From: Barnesiella viscericola DSM 18177
GTDB lineage: Bacteria > Bacteroidota > Bacteroidia > Bacteroidales > Barnesiellaceae
Assembly: GCF_000512915.1 (NCBI RefSeq)
Contig: NZ_CP007034.1
Coordinates: 124,001-188,000 of the forward strand
Reading direction: 5' to 3'
Length of the DNA: 64,000 bases
In this document: positions 18,539 through 25,990 of the stretch, piece after piece
How positions within the stretch are numbered: the stretch's first letter is position 1
Layout of the letters: the number at the start of each line of letters is the position of its first letter
Notes under the pieces: model-generated
Seen by the model: only the letters and a program-made list of their open reading frames with translations
Databases searched by the model: none
What the model was told of the DNA's origin: nothing
Position numbers and translations under genes: made by a program

Positions 18539-19909
18539 ATGGCAAAACGTAAGAAAAAACCTTCATTTTTTGCTCGCATCAGTTCATGGGTGAAGTGGTT
18601 CTGGCAATTTGTTTCGGTCGATATCTGGCACATCACCGAGTATAAATTGCATATCCACATACTCAAAACCTTGAATCTGTCGATACGCTGTTTCCTGAGC
18701 GAGAAGTTGCAGGAGAAGGCCTCGGCCTTGACATTCAGCTCGATTCTGGCCGTTGTCCCAGCGCTGGCCATGCTGTTTGCCATTTGCAAGGGATTCGGGT
18801 TCCAGCACATCATGCAGAGCCAACTGTTCGACTATTTTCCGGCCCAGCGCCAGGCATTGGAGTATATGTTGAGCTTTGTCGACCAGTACCTCGACCAGAT
18901 GAAGGGTGGGGTATTTGTGGGGATAGGCCTCTGCTTCCTGTTGTGGACACTCATCAGCCTGTTGTCGAATATTGAGAAGGCATTCAACGATATTTGGCAG
19001 GTGCAGGGCGGGCGGTCGTTTTACCGCAAGGTGACCGACTACACCTCGATGTTTCTGATTCTGCCCATTCTCATGGTGGCATCGAGCGGATTCTCGCTCT
19101 TTATGTCGACGATGCTCAACTCGTCGGTGGTGTTTGAGTTCATGACCCCGCTGTTGCGCTGGGTCTTCCGGCTGGCTCCCTATATCCTCACCGTGCTGTT
19201 TTTCACGGCCATCTATATTTTCATACCCAATACCCGTGTAAAATTCAAGTATGCACTCATCTCGGGTATCATTTGCGGCACGGCATTTCAGGTGTTCCAA
19301 TACATATATATATCGGGACAGATATGGGTATCGAAGTACAACGCCATTTACGGTAGTTTTGCCTTCCTGCCGTTGTTGCTCATCTGGATGCAGTTCTCGT
19401 GGCTCATCTGCCTGTTCGGGGCGGTGCTCACCTATTCGTCGCAAAACGTGGTCAATTTCAATTTCGAGAAGGAGACCAACGACATCTCGCGCCGCTACTC
19501 CGACTATATCTTGCTGGTCATCGCCACGGTTATCGTGCATCGTTTCAGAGACGGTTTGCCGCCGCTCACCAAGGGGCAGATTTCGCGTCGCTATGCCATA
19601 CCCATTCAGCTGGTCGAGCGGAAGGTCGATGAGTTGGAACAGGCAGGTATTTTGTCGCAGACTCCTTCGGAGGAGGAGCGGGTACCGGCCTATCAACCAG
19701 CCATGGACATCAACCGGCTTTCGGTGGGTTTCTTGCTGAGGGCCATTGACCGCGAGGGTGACGAGGATTTCATCAACAACCTGAAAGACAATTTCCCGCG
19801 GGAGTGGAGGGTACTGGTCGATACTCGTCGCCTGATGGAGGAGGAGGGTGATAAGGTTCCCTTGAAAGACTTGCAAATCGAGGAGAGCCGAGAGGAGCTT
19901 CCGAAATAA
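18539..19909 (+). CDS. yihY: YihY/BrkB-family membrane protein with C-terminal winged-helix-like extension
   Basis: Protein of 456 residues. The YihY core (about 50-310) has six predicted transmembrane segments and family signatures such as EKASALTFSSILAVVPALAMLFAI and LLPLLLIWMQFSWLICLFGA. After the last helix comes a cytoplasmic region of about 130 residues. It includes LTKGQISRRYAIPIQLVERK and DELEQAGIL, which reads like an Rrf2-type winged helix. The family was once called RNase BN, but it is now regarded as a membrane protein or transporter of unknown substrate. The ATG lies 38 bp after rnpB, followed by ridA 21 bp downstream. Confidence 0.88.
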   Translation: MAKRKKKPSFFARISSWVKWFWQFVSVDIWHITEYKLHIHILKTLNLSIRCFLSEKLQEKASALTFSSILAVVPALAMLFAICKGFGFQHIMQSQLFDYFPAQRQALEYMLSFVDQYLDQMKGGVFVGIGLCFLLWTLISLLSNIEKAFNDIWQVQGGRSFYRKVTDYTSMFLILPILMVASSGFSLFMSTMLNSSVVFEFMTPLLRWVFRLAPYILTVLFFTAIYIFIPNTRVKFKYALISGIICGTAFQVFQYIYISGQIWVSKYNAIYGSFAFLPLLLIWMQFSWLICLFGAVLTYSSQNVVNFNFEKETNDISRRYSDYILLVIATVIVHRFRDGLPPLTKGQISRRYAIPIQLVERKVDELEQAGILSQTPSEEERVPAYQPAMDINRLSVGFLLRAIDREGDEDFINNLKDNFPREWRVLVDTRRLMEEEGDKVPLKDLQIEESREELPK

Positions 19910-19930
19910 TAAATCTTATATACGACAACT

Positions 19931-20308
19931 ATGAAACAGGTCATTGCTACAACTGCCGCCCCCGAGGCCATAGGGCCATACAGCCAGGCTATCGAAGCTG
20001 CCGGCATGATTTTCCTTTCGGGACAACTGCCCATCGACCCCGCCACCGGCACAATGCCCGAGGGGATTCAGGCACAAACCCGCCAATCGTTCGAGAACAT
20101 CAAGGCTATCTTGGCCGAGGCCGGCTGTACGGTCGACCATATTGTGAAGACGACGGTCTTCCTGGCCGACATGTCACTCTTCGGAGCAATGAACGAGGTC
20201 TATGCCCAACAGTTCAACGGGGCATTCCCCGCCCGTTCGGCATTTGCCGTCAAAGAGTTGCCCAAACAGGCTTTGGTCGAAATCGAGGTTATTGCGGTAA
20301 AGGCATAA
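19931..20308 (+). CDS. ridA: RidA family enamine/imine deaminase
   Basis: Hydrolyses reactive 2-aminoacrylate and related enamines released by PLP enzymes such as threonine dehydratase. It has 125 residues, full length. It starts MKQVIATTAAPEAIGPYSQA and contains the conserved segments FLSGQLPIDP, TRQSFENIKAIL, VDHIVKTTVFLADM and PARSAFAVKELP with the catalytic-site Arg, then ALVEIEVIAV. Its 3' end overlaps the 3' end of the convergent folC by 20 bp, and no terminator was seen between them. Confidence 0.96.
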   Translation: MKQVIATTAAPEAIGPYSQAIEAAGMIFLSGQLPIDPATGTMPEGIQAQTRQSFENIKAILAEAGCTVDHIVKTTVFLADMSLFGAMNEVYAQQFNGAFPARSAFAVKELPKQALVEIEVIAVKA

Positions 20309-21581
20309 ACTGCAACAGGTCGGCCACGATAAAGGTACTGCCGCCTACGAAGATAAGGTCTTCGGGGCGGCTCTCTTTTTGTGCGGCCGTTACCGCCTCC
20401 TTGACGGTGGGGTAGCTCTTGCCTTTCAGTCCGGCTTGGGTGGCCAGTGCTTCGAGCTTGTCTTGCGGGAGAGCACGGGGCACCGATGCCCGGGTGAAGT
20501 AGTAGACGGCTTCCCGAGGGAGCATGGACAATACCCCCGATATATCTTTGTCGTTGACCATACCGATTACGATACGCAGCGTATCGTAATGTTCGTTGCG
20601 CAGTTGCCGGGCGATGTACTGCATGCCGCCGGTGTTGTGACCTGTGTCGCAGATGAGCCGGGGTGACGACTGCAACTGTTGCCAGCGCCCCATCAGACCG
20701 GTGAGACGGGTGACGTGGGCAAAGGCTTCATAGACCGATTCGTTGGAGATATGGTAGCCCAATTCCCGCAGCCGGGCGACGGCGGTGAGTACGGTGGCGG
20801 CATTTTTCTCCTGACAGAGTCCTCCCAGCTCTCCTACAAGATGGGGGAACTCGGGGGTGTCAAACTCCCAGCCGCGGGCGCTTTGCCGGGCCGAGTCGAA
20901 CCGGACACACTCTTCGGCAAAGAAGATGGGGGCACCGACCTCGCGGGCCTTGTCGAGAAATACTTGCTTGACCTCGCCCTGGGCCTCACCGATAACGACC
21001 GGTATGCCGCTCTTGATGATACCGGCCTTTTCCCGGGCAATCTGGGGTAGGGTATGTCCCAGCATCTGCACATGGTCGTAGCTGATGTTGGTAATCACAC
21101 ACAGGTCGGGGGTGATGATGTTGGTGCTGTCGAGTCGGCCGCCCAGCCCGACCTCAATGACTGCTACATCGACCGCCTGGCGGGCAAAGTAGTCGAAGGC
21201 CATCATCATGGTCAACTCGAAAAACGAAGGATGGATATGCAGCGTGGGGGGCACGTGTTTTTGGGCAAAGTCGATGACCTCTTCGCGCGAAATGGGTTGT
21301 CCGTCGATGCGGATACGCTCCCTGAAATCGACCAGGTGGGGCGAGGTGTACAGTCCCGTTTTGTAGCCGTTGAGTTGCAAGATGGCGGCCAGCAAATGCG
21401 ACACCGAGCCTTTCCCATTGGTTCCGGCCACGTGCAGGGTGTGAAATTTGCGATGGGGGTGTCCGAAATACTCGTCGAGCGCCTCGCTGTTTTGCAATCC
21501 CGGTTTGTAGGCTGCGCTTCCTATTTGCTGGAAGACAGGGAGCTGCCGGAACAGATATTCCAAAGTCTCTTCGTAGTTCAT
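20289..21581 (-). CDS. folC: Folylpolyglutamate synthase / dihydrofolate synthase
   Basis: Mur-ligase-type enzyme that adds glutamate to (dihydro)folate. With the ATG at 21581 (MNYEETLEYLFRQLPVFQ) it has 430 residues. The P-loop is GTNGKGSV, preceded by HTLHVAG, and TSPHLVDFRERIRIDGQPIS follows. The Mg/ATP region includes EVGLGGRLDSTN and ITNISYDHVQMLGHT. The C-terminal ligase domain has CDTGHNTGGM. The upstream in-frame extension is not conserved and would overlap the chrA stop. It starts 10 bp after the chrA pair on the same strand. Confidence 0.95.
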   Translation of the reverse strand: MNYEETLEYLFRQLPVFQQIGSAAYKPGLQNSEALDEYFGHPHRKFHTLHVAGTNGKGSVSHLLAAILQLNGYKTGLYTSPHLVDFRERIRIDGQPISREEVIDFAQKHVPPTLHIHPSFFELTMMMAFDYFARQAVDVAVIEVGLGGRLDSTNIITPDLCVITNISYDHVQMLGHTLPQIAREKAGIIKSGIPVVIGEAQGEVKQVFLDKAREVGAPIFFAEECVRFDSARQSARGWEFDTPEFPHLVGELGGLCQEKNAATVLTAVARLRELGYHISNESVYEAFAHVTRLTGLMGRWQQLQSSPRLICDTGHNTGGMQYIARQLRNEHYDTLRIVIGMVNDKDISGVLSMLPREAVYYFTRASVPRALPQDKLEALATQAGLKGKSYPTVKEAVTAAQKESRPEDLIFVGGSTFIVADLLQFMPLPQ

Positions 21582-21591
21582 GTCTGTCGGT

Positions 21592-22146
21592 TTAATAGAG
21601 AGCATACCCCGCAACACCGGCCAGCACAATCACCAGTATGGGGTGGAGCCGGGTGTAATGCACCAGCACGAACGAGACGACCGCGATGGCCACGCTCAAT
21701 GTATAGTCGGGAAAGTTCTCTTTGTTCATCAGTAGCAGAGCCGCCGAGGCAATCAGTCCCACGACAACGGGGCGCAGTCCGGCAAACAGGCTCTTGATAA
21801 TGGGATTCTCCTTGTGTTTGAGAATGAAATGGCTGATCATCAACACCAGCACAAACGATGGCAGGCACACGGCAAAGGTAGCCACAAGCGATCCCCACAC
21901 GCTGTTTCCGGTGGCCACGTAGCCTACATAGGTGGCGCTGTTGATGCCGATGGGGCCGGGGGTCATCTGCGAGATGGCCACGATGTCGGTAAACTCGGTG
22001 GGGGTGAGCCACGGTTGGCTTTCGCCATAGTGGATTACCTCTACCGCTTCGTGTTGAATGAGGGAGAGCATGGCGTATCCGCCGCCGAACCCAAACAGGC
22101 CAATCTTCAAATAGGCCCAGAATAAGTTAAGATAGACAATCCACAT
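21592..22146 (-). CDS. chrA: ChrA-family chromate/anion transporter half (second subunit)
   Basis: Half-length ChrA protein of 184 residues with about six hydrophobic segments. The family signature FGGGYAMLSLIQHE is near the N-terminus, ISQMTPGPIGINSATYVGY in the middle and FAGLRPVVVGLIASAALLL in the second half. It works as a pair with the adjacent half-length gene, three bases upstream. Despite the name, the substrate in anaerobes without chromate exposure is uncertain. Confidence 0.9.
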   Translation of the reverse strand: MWIVYLNLFWAYLKIGLFGFGGGYAMLSLIQHEAVEVIHYGESQPWLTPTEFTDIVAISQMTPGPIGINSATYVGYVATGNSVWGSLVATFAVCLPSFVLVLMISHFILKHKENPIIKSLFAGLRPVVVGLIASAALLLMNKENFPDYTLSVAIAVVSFVLVHYTRLHPILVIVLAGVAGYALY

Positions 22147-22149
22147 GGT

Positions 22150-22725
22150 TTATTTCTTTTTTTCTCTGTACCGTTTTTTGATGCGGGCGATGATGTGATT
22201 GTAGTAGACGATACCGCCAATACCGCCCAGCAGGACGAACCAGATGGGTGAGATGCCTCCCAGCCAGATGGCCAGAGCCACGACGATGGGAATGATGACG
22301 GTTTTGAGGTTGATGCGGGCCGTTTTGGCTGTCGTGAGTACCGGCGAAACGATAAGGGCGACCACAGCCGGACGAATGCCTTTGAATATGCGTTCGATAA
22401 CAGGATTGTCGTAGACCTGTACAAACCAGATGGCAATGGCCAAGATGATAAGAAACGAAGGGAGAATGGTGCCGAGGGTGGCGGCCAGACTACCTTTCAG
22501 TCCGCGCAACTTGTTCCCTACCAGAATTGATATATTCACGGCCAGCACTCCCGGCAGCGATTGGGCGATAGCCAGGGCGTCGATAAAATCCTCGCGTTTG
22601 ATCCACTGCTTTTTGTCGACCACTTCCCGCTCGATGAGGGGAATCATGGCCCAACCGCCTCCGAAGGTGAATGCTCCTATTTTCAGGAACGAGGAGAATA
22701 GTTGCAGATAAATGTTCGATTTCAT
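22150..22725 (-). CDS. chrA: ChrA-family chromate/anion transporter half (first subunit)
   Basis: Half-length ChrA protein. I use the ATG at 22725 (MKSNIYLQLFSSFLKIGAFT), giving 191 residues; an ATG two codons upstream is also possible. Signatures are FGGGWAMIPLIEREVV, IAQSLPGVLAVNISILVG and FKGIRPAVVALIVSPVL. It is translationally close to the second half (3-bp gap). Upstream lies a structured leader of about 150 nt and a TACCTTTG box. This paired short-chain arrangement is one of the two known ChrA architectures. Confidence 0.9.
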   Translation of the reverse strand: MKSNIYLQLFSSFLKIGAFTFGGGWAMIPLIEREVVDKKQWIKREDFIDALAIAQSLPGVLAVNISILVGNKLRGLKGSLAATLGTILPSFLIILAIAIWFVQVYDNPVIERIFKGIRPAVVALIVSPVLTTAKTARINLKTVIIPIVVALAIWLGGISPIWFVLLGGIGGIVYYNHIIARIKKRYREKKK

Positions 22726-22734
22726 ATACATAGG

Positions 22735-22880
22735 CTCTTTTCAAACCAGGCGTGAACGAGATCGGTCCGTTTGTCGGGGGGATCTCGTTTGTTTTCCTAC
22801 GGCCGATTGCCAGGGGGAAATCCTGCTGGCAGGTACGAGTTTTACCCCGGGCACTCTCAGACCCGGCTCTTTTTTTGCAG
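22735..22880 (-). promoter_or_regulatory. Structured 5' leader of the chrA pair (riboswitch-like)
   Basis: On the minus strand the leader forms CCGGG/CCCGG around a CTGAGA loop, then GCCAG/CTGGC, and finally a long AACGAGATC/GATCTCGTT hairpin close to the start codon. The boxes CTGAGA, ACCTG and GTAGGAAA occur in the same order as in thiamine-pyrophosphate riboswitches. However, the 5' half of that fold (GGGGTG and the P2/P3 arms) is not found, and the spacings are longer than usual. I therefore call it a structured leader of unknown ligand. Confidence 0.45.
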
Positions 22881-22883
22881 GCG

Positions 22884-22891
22884 CAAAGGTA
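22884..22891 (-). promoter_or_regulatory. -7 box TACCTTTG upstream of chrA
   Basis: Minus-strand TACCTTTG matches TAnnTTTG. It would start transcription about 5-8 nt downstream, at the beginning of the structured leader. A TTTG element lies only 13 nt upstream, shorter than usual. Confidence 0.55.
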
Positions 22892-22971
22892 CGAAATAAT
22901 ATGGCAAATGGAGATAAAAAGCGAAAATCCCTTGCGAATGTATCTTTTTAATCTTCGTAAAGCCTATCTTC

Positions 22972-23268
22972 TCAAAGGTAGGCCGATAGTATCTGTTCCA
23001 ATTCGTGCAGCGGCAAGGCTCCTGATTGGCGCCAGGCTATCTGCCCCTTCTTCCAGAGCATCAAGGTGGGTACCGATTGGATTCTAAAAGCGGCAGCCAT
23101 AGGTTCGTTTTTGTCGATGTCGACTTTGAGAATGACGATTTTGTCACCCAGTTTCCGTTTCAGATCTTCCAAAACCGGCTTCATCATTTTGCAAGGGCCA
23201 CACCATTCGGCAAAGAAGTCGACCAATACCGGGGTATCGCCGGCGATAATCTCCTGAAATTTTCCCAT
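22972..23268 (-). CDS. trxA: Thioredoxin
   Basis: Small cytoplasmic disulfide reductase of 98 residues, slightly shorter than the usual 105-108 because the N-terminal strand is short. Active site WCGPC lies in VDFFAEWCGPCKMMKPVL. The cis-Pro loop is SVPTLMLWKKG. There is no signal peptide. It is separated by 85 bp from the DUF4878-like gene upstream and by about 245 bp from the chrA start. Confidence 0.95.
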   Translation of the reverse strand: MGKFQEIIAGDTPVLVDFFAEWCGPCKMMKPVLEDLKRKLGDKIVILKVDIDKNEPMAAAFRIQSVPTLMLWKKGQIAWRQSGALPLHELEQILSAYL

Positions 23269-23353
23269 AGCGATAAAGTTTTTAAACTATTCTATTATAT
23301 AAGTGTCGTAGTAACACCAAATCCGAACCTTTGGTTGAGGCGGGTTCGACCCG

Positions 23354-23782
23354 TCAGAAAATATTGTTGTCGTGACAATCGACCAGCCAGCGACCCTCGC
23401 GGTTGACCAGCACCAGTTTTATTTTCCGTATCAGTTTGTGTTTGTTCGAGAAAAAAAGTTTGCCTTCGATAAAAAGTGTATCCTGGGCGAGATTCATTTC
23501 CGAGCGGGATACGTTGAAATGGGTGGGTCTGCTCTTTAACTCGTCGGATTGGCTGCCCACCAGCGTTTCGAACAGGTGTATGGTCTCGGCCGATTCAGGC
23601 GTCACCAGTTTGCGGGCCGCTTCAAAATTGGCGTTGGTGAGGTTCTCGACAAATGCCACGGCAATACCCTCGGGACCCAAGTGGCGAGGAACGGGAGGGG
23701 CTGTGAGAAACAGCAGCGGAAAGCCTATGGCAAGAGCGGTCAAGAAGAGGAATATGATGCGAACCCGTGTTTTTGCCTTCAT
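23354..23782 (-). CDS. Small secreted or membrane-anchored DUF4878-like protein
   Basis: Protein of 142 residues with an N-terminal hydrophobic segment (about 8-27) that may be an uncleaved anchor. A compact domain follows: GPEGIAVAFVENLTNANFEAARKL, LVTPESAETIHLF, then alternating strands ending NREGRWLVDCHDNNIF. The layout resembles the NTF2-like DUF4878 family, of unknown function, common in Bacteroidetes. A TATCTTTG box lies about 110 bp upstream on the minus strand, and the leader between can form a two-tier hairpin. Confidence 0.7.
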   Translation of the reverse strand: MKAKTRVRIIFLFLTALAIGFPLLFLTAPPVPRHLGPEGIAVAFVENLTNANFEAARKLVTPESAETIHLFETLVGSQSDELKSRPTHFNVSRSEMNLAQDTLFIEGKLFFSNKHKLIRKIKLVLVNREGRWLVDCHDNNIF

Positions 23783-23887
23783 CGTGTGTCTGTTTTGTTG
23801 TTTGATTGTCAGTTTGAAGAGAGCCCATCGTGACGGCCAATCCCCGATGGGGGTATTGAGGTCGAGCCGCTCTCCTTCTTACAGACA

Positions 23888-23895
23888 CAAAGATA
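23888..23895 (-). promoter_or_regulatory. -7 box TATCTTTG upstream of the DUF4878-like gene
   Basis: Minus-strand TATCTTTG. The roughly 100-nt leader contains nested complementary arms (GAGAGC with GCTCTC, and CCCATC with GATGGG) between 23815 and 23880. Confidence 0.55.
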
Positions 23896-23950
23896 ACTAT
23901 TTTTTGAAAGGCTTATGAGCTATTTACCGGGAGGATTGTAATTTTTAGCT

Positions 23951-23958
23951 TATCTTTG
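23951..23958 (+). promoter_or_regulatory. -7 box TATCTTTG upstream of queC
   Basis: TATCTTTG on the plus strand, 155 bp before the queC ATG. No -33 element at ideal spacing. The transcript leader to 24113 can form hairpins at about 24004-24017 (GAGG/CCTC), 24048-24064 (CCCC/GGGG) and 24064-24086 (GAACA/TGTTC). Confidence 0.55.
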
Positions 23959-24113
23959 CACATACAAGCGCGAAATGGGACGGGTCGATTTCGGGTGATT
24001 CTTTTGAGGTGAAGCCTCGGAGTGGCAGTTGTCCTGTATGCGCCAATCCCCAACCATTCGGGGAACAGGGGAATGAGAATATGTTCCTCGGGTACATGAA
24101 TAGAGAAAAGAGT

Positions 24114-24767
24114 ATGAAAGATTCGTTGATTGTCGTTTCGGGCGGCATGGACAGCATTACGTTGCTTTATGAGTATGCCGACCGCATTGCTTTGGGGGTA
24201 TCGTTCGATTATGGGGCCAACCACAATGCCCGGGAGATACCGTTTGCCCACCTGCACTGCGAGCGGCTGGGTATTCGGCACATTGTCATACCGCTGGCCT
24301 TTATGAAGGAGTATTTCAAGAGCTCGTTGTTGAGTGGCGGAGAAGCCATTCCCGAGGGGCATTATGCCGACGAGAATATGAAGAGCACCGTGGTTCCGTT
24401 TCGCAACGGCATCATGTTGTCGATAGCCTGCGGCATAGCCGAGAGCAACGGGTTGAAGCGGGTACTCATTGCCAACCACGGGGGCGATCACGCCATCTAT
24501 CCCGATTGCCGTTCCTCCTTTATCGAGGCCATGAACCAGGCCATGCGCGAGGGCACCTACGAGCACATCGAGATATTGGCGCCCTATACCCATATTACCA
24601 AAAGCGACATTGCCCGTCGGGGCAAGCGGTTGCAGGTCAATTATGCCGAGACCTGGTCGTGCTACAAGGGCGGCGAGAAGCATTGCGGCAAGTGCGGCAC
24701 CTGTGTCGAACGCAAGGAGGCTTTGCACGACGCGCAAATCGACGATCCCACCGAATATGAGGATTAA
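24114..24767 (+). CDS. queC: 7-cyano-7-deazaguanine synthase
   Basis: ATP-dependent conversion of 7-carboxy-7-deazaguanine to preQ0 for queuosine. I start at the ATG at 24114 (MKDSLIVVSGGMDS, PP-loop SGGMDS at 9-14), giving 217 residues. The frame stays open upstream to a GTG at 24009, but that extension is not family-like. The zinc cysteines are in TWSCYKGGEKHCGKCGTCVER near the C-terminus. Other features are FDYGANHNARE and VPFRNGIMLSIA. It leads queC-queD-queE, with 22 bp to queD. Confidence 0.95.
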   Translation: MKDSLIVVSGGMDSITLLYEYADRIALGVSFDYGANHNAREIPFAHLHCERLGIRHIVIPLAFMKEYFKSSLLSGGEAIPEGHYADENMKSTVVPFRNGIMLSIACGIAESNGLKRVLIANHGGDHAIYPDCRSSFIEAMNQAMREGTYEHIEILAPYTHITKSDIARRGKRLQVNYAETWSCYKGGEKHCGKCGTCVERKEALHDAQIDDPTEYED

Positions 24768-24789
24768 TGAATAAGATAAAGCACCGTTT

Positions 24790-25149
24790 ATGTATTACGT
24801 AGCGAAGACGATGGAGATTGCGGGAGCGCATGCGTTGACGCTCTCCTACGAAAGCAAGTGTGAGCAGTTGCATGGTCACAACTGGATTATTACCGTCTAT
24901 TGCAAGGCCGAAGAGCTGAATGCCGACGGCATGGTGTGCGACTTCAAGCACATCAAGGACCAGATTCACGGTTACCTCGACCACGGCAACCTCAACGAAT
25001 TGTTGCCCTTCAACCCCACGGCCGAGAACATAGCCCGGTGGATTACCGACCAGATACCCCAGTGTTATAAGACCAAGGTCCAGGAGAGCGGCGGGAATAT
25101 TGCGGTCTATCGGGTCGACGATTGCAAAGACGACGATTTTGCCCTATGA
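24790..25149 (+). CDS. queD: 6-carboxy-5,6,7,8-tetrahydropterin synthase
   Basis: Converts 7,8-dihydroneopterin triphosphate to 6-carboxytetrahydropterin, the first dedicated step to preQ0. It has 119 residues. Zinc histidines are in AGAHAL and in LHGHNW; the catalytic Cys is in ESKCEQLHGHNW; DHGNLNE carries a conserved Asp-His. Its stop overlaps the queE start (ATGA at 25146-25149), indicating translational coupling. Confidence 0.96.
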   Translation: MYYVAKTMEIAGAHALTLSYESKCEQLHGHNWIITVYCKAEELNADGMVCDFKHIKDQIHGYLDHGNLNELLPFNPTAENIARWITDQIPQCYKTKVQESGGNIAVYRVDDCKDDDFAL

Positions 25150-25727
25150 GAGTCAACGAGATATTTTACACCTTGCAGGGCGAAGGCCGCTTTACCGGTA
25201 CGGCCGCCATTTTTGTCCGGCTGTCGGGGTGTAACCTGCGATGCAGTTTTTGCGATACCCGTCACGATACCTATACCGAGATGAGCGAAGCCGAAATCGT
25301 TCGTGCGATTGCCGCTTATCCTGCCCGACACGTGGTCATTACCGGCGGTGAGCCCACCTTGCAACTCACCCGATCGTTGGTCGATGCCTTGCACGAGGCC
25401 GGGAAGTTTGTCCAAATCGAGACCAACGGCTCCATGGAGTTGGAGGCACAACTGGTACAGGCCATCGACTGGATTACCTGTTCGCCCAAATCGCTCCCGG
25501 TGAAGATTGGGCGGGTCGACGAGTTGAAGGTGGTCTATGAGGGGCAAGACCTGGTTCCCTACGAAGCGATGGCACGGAGCTATGGCGCAGTGCTTGAATT
25601 GCAGCCTTGCGATACCGGTGACCCTGTGAAAAACACCCGTCTTCTCGGTGCCGCCATCGATTACATCAAGGCACACCCCGAGTGGCATCTGTCACTTCAA
25701 ACCCATAAACTCATACATATCCCGTGA
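25146..25727 (+). CDS. queE: 7-carboxy-7-deazaguanine synthase (radical SAM)
   Basis: Radical-SAM enzyme that contracts the pterin ring to 7-carboxy-7-deazaguanine. It has 193 residues from the ATG at 25146 (MRVNEIFYTLQGEGRFTGTA), overlapping queD by 4 bp. The cluster motif is CNLRCSFCDT (CxxxCxxC), and VITGGEPTLQ is the SAM-binding GGE motif. Also ETNGS and a C-terminal SLQTHKLIHIP. Together with queC and queD it yields preQ0. The next steps (queF, tgt) are not in this window. Confidence 0.96.
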   Translation: MRVNEIFYTLQGEGRFTGTAAIFVRLSGCNLRCSFCDTRHDTYTEMSEAEIVRAIAAYPARHVVITGGEPTLQLTRSLVDALHEAGKFVQIETNGSMELEAQLVQAIDWITCSPKSLPVKIGRVDELKVVYEGQDLVPYEAMARSYGAVLELQPCDTGDPVKNTRLLGAAIDYIKAHPEWHLSLQTHKLIHIP

Positions 25728-25802
25728 CGAAGATAAGACTGAGAAGTGTCTGTTACAAGATGAGATTCCCGAGTGGTAAGAATCGATTGTAATTATATTG
25801 AT

Positions 25803-25846
25803 ACAAAACGCTTTATCTCCACGCTCTGTCGGAGTAAGGCTTTTGT
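25803..25846 (+). terminator. Possible terminator after queE
   Basis: An imperfect long hairpin (acaaaacgctttatctcc paired with ggagtaaggcttttgt) about 75 bp after the queE stop. The U-rich 3' arm (cttttgt) and the location support termination, but the following sequence is not a clean T-run. The rest of the gap to galM is AT-rich without other clear features. Confidence 0.45.
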
Positions 25847-25990
25847 GGCGTCCCGTTTATGAAACTCTGTTAAAATTTAATAAGCCAAATAATTTTAAGC
25901 AAAAGCCGGGCAAAATCTTTGCAAGAAAAAAAGATAACATTAACTTTACACAATCAATAAATAAATACAGTTAACCTTAAAAAGAAAAAT

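Noticed and set aside
22735-22880. Firm call of a TPP riboswitch
   Set aside because: Three conserved boxes occur in order, but the 5' GGGGTG segment and the canonical P2/P3 pairing are missing, so only a riboswitch-like leader is claimed.
22712-22951. Plus-strand short frames across the chrA leader, including a CCGGG hairpin followed by Ts
   Set aside because: The frames lack plausible starts. The T-run hairpin on the plus strand is better explained as the complement of the structured minus-strand leader of chrA.
24009-24113. N-terminal extension of QueC from a GTG start
   Set aside because: The family begins at MKDSLIVVSGGMDS; the extension is not family-like. It is kept only as an open question in the findings.
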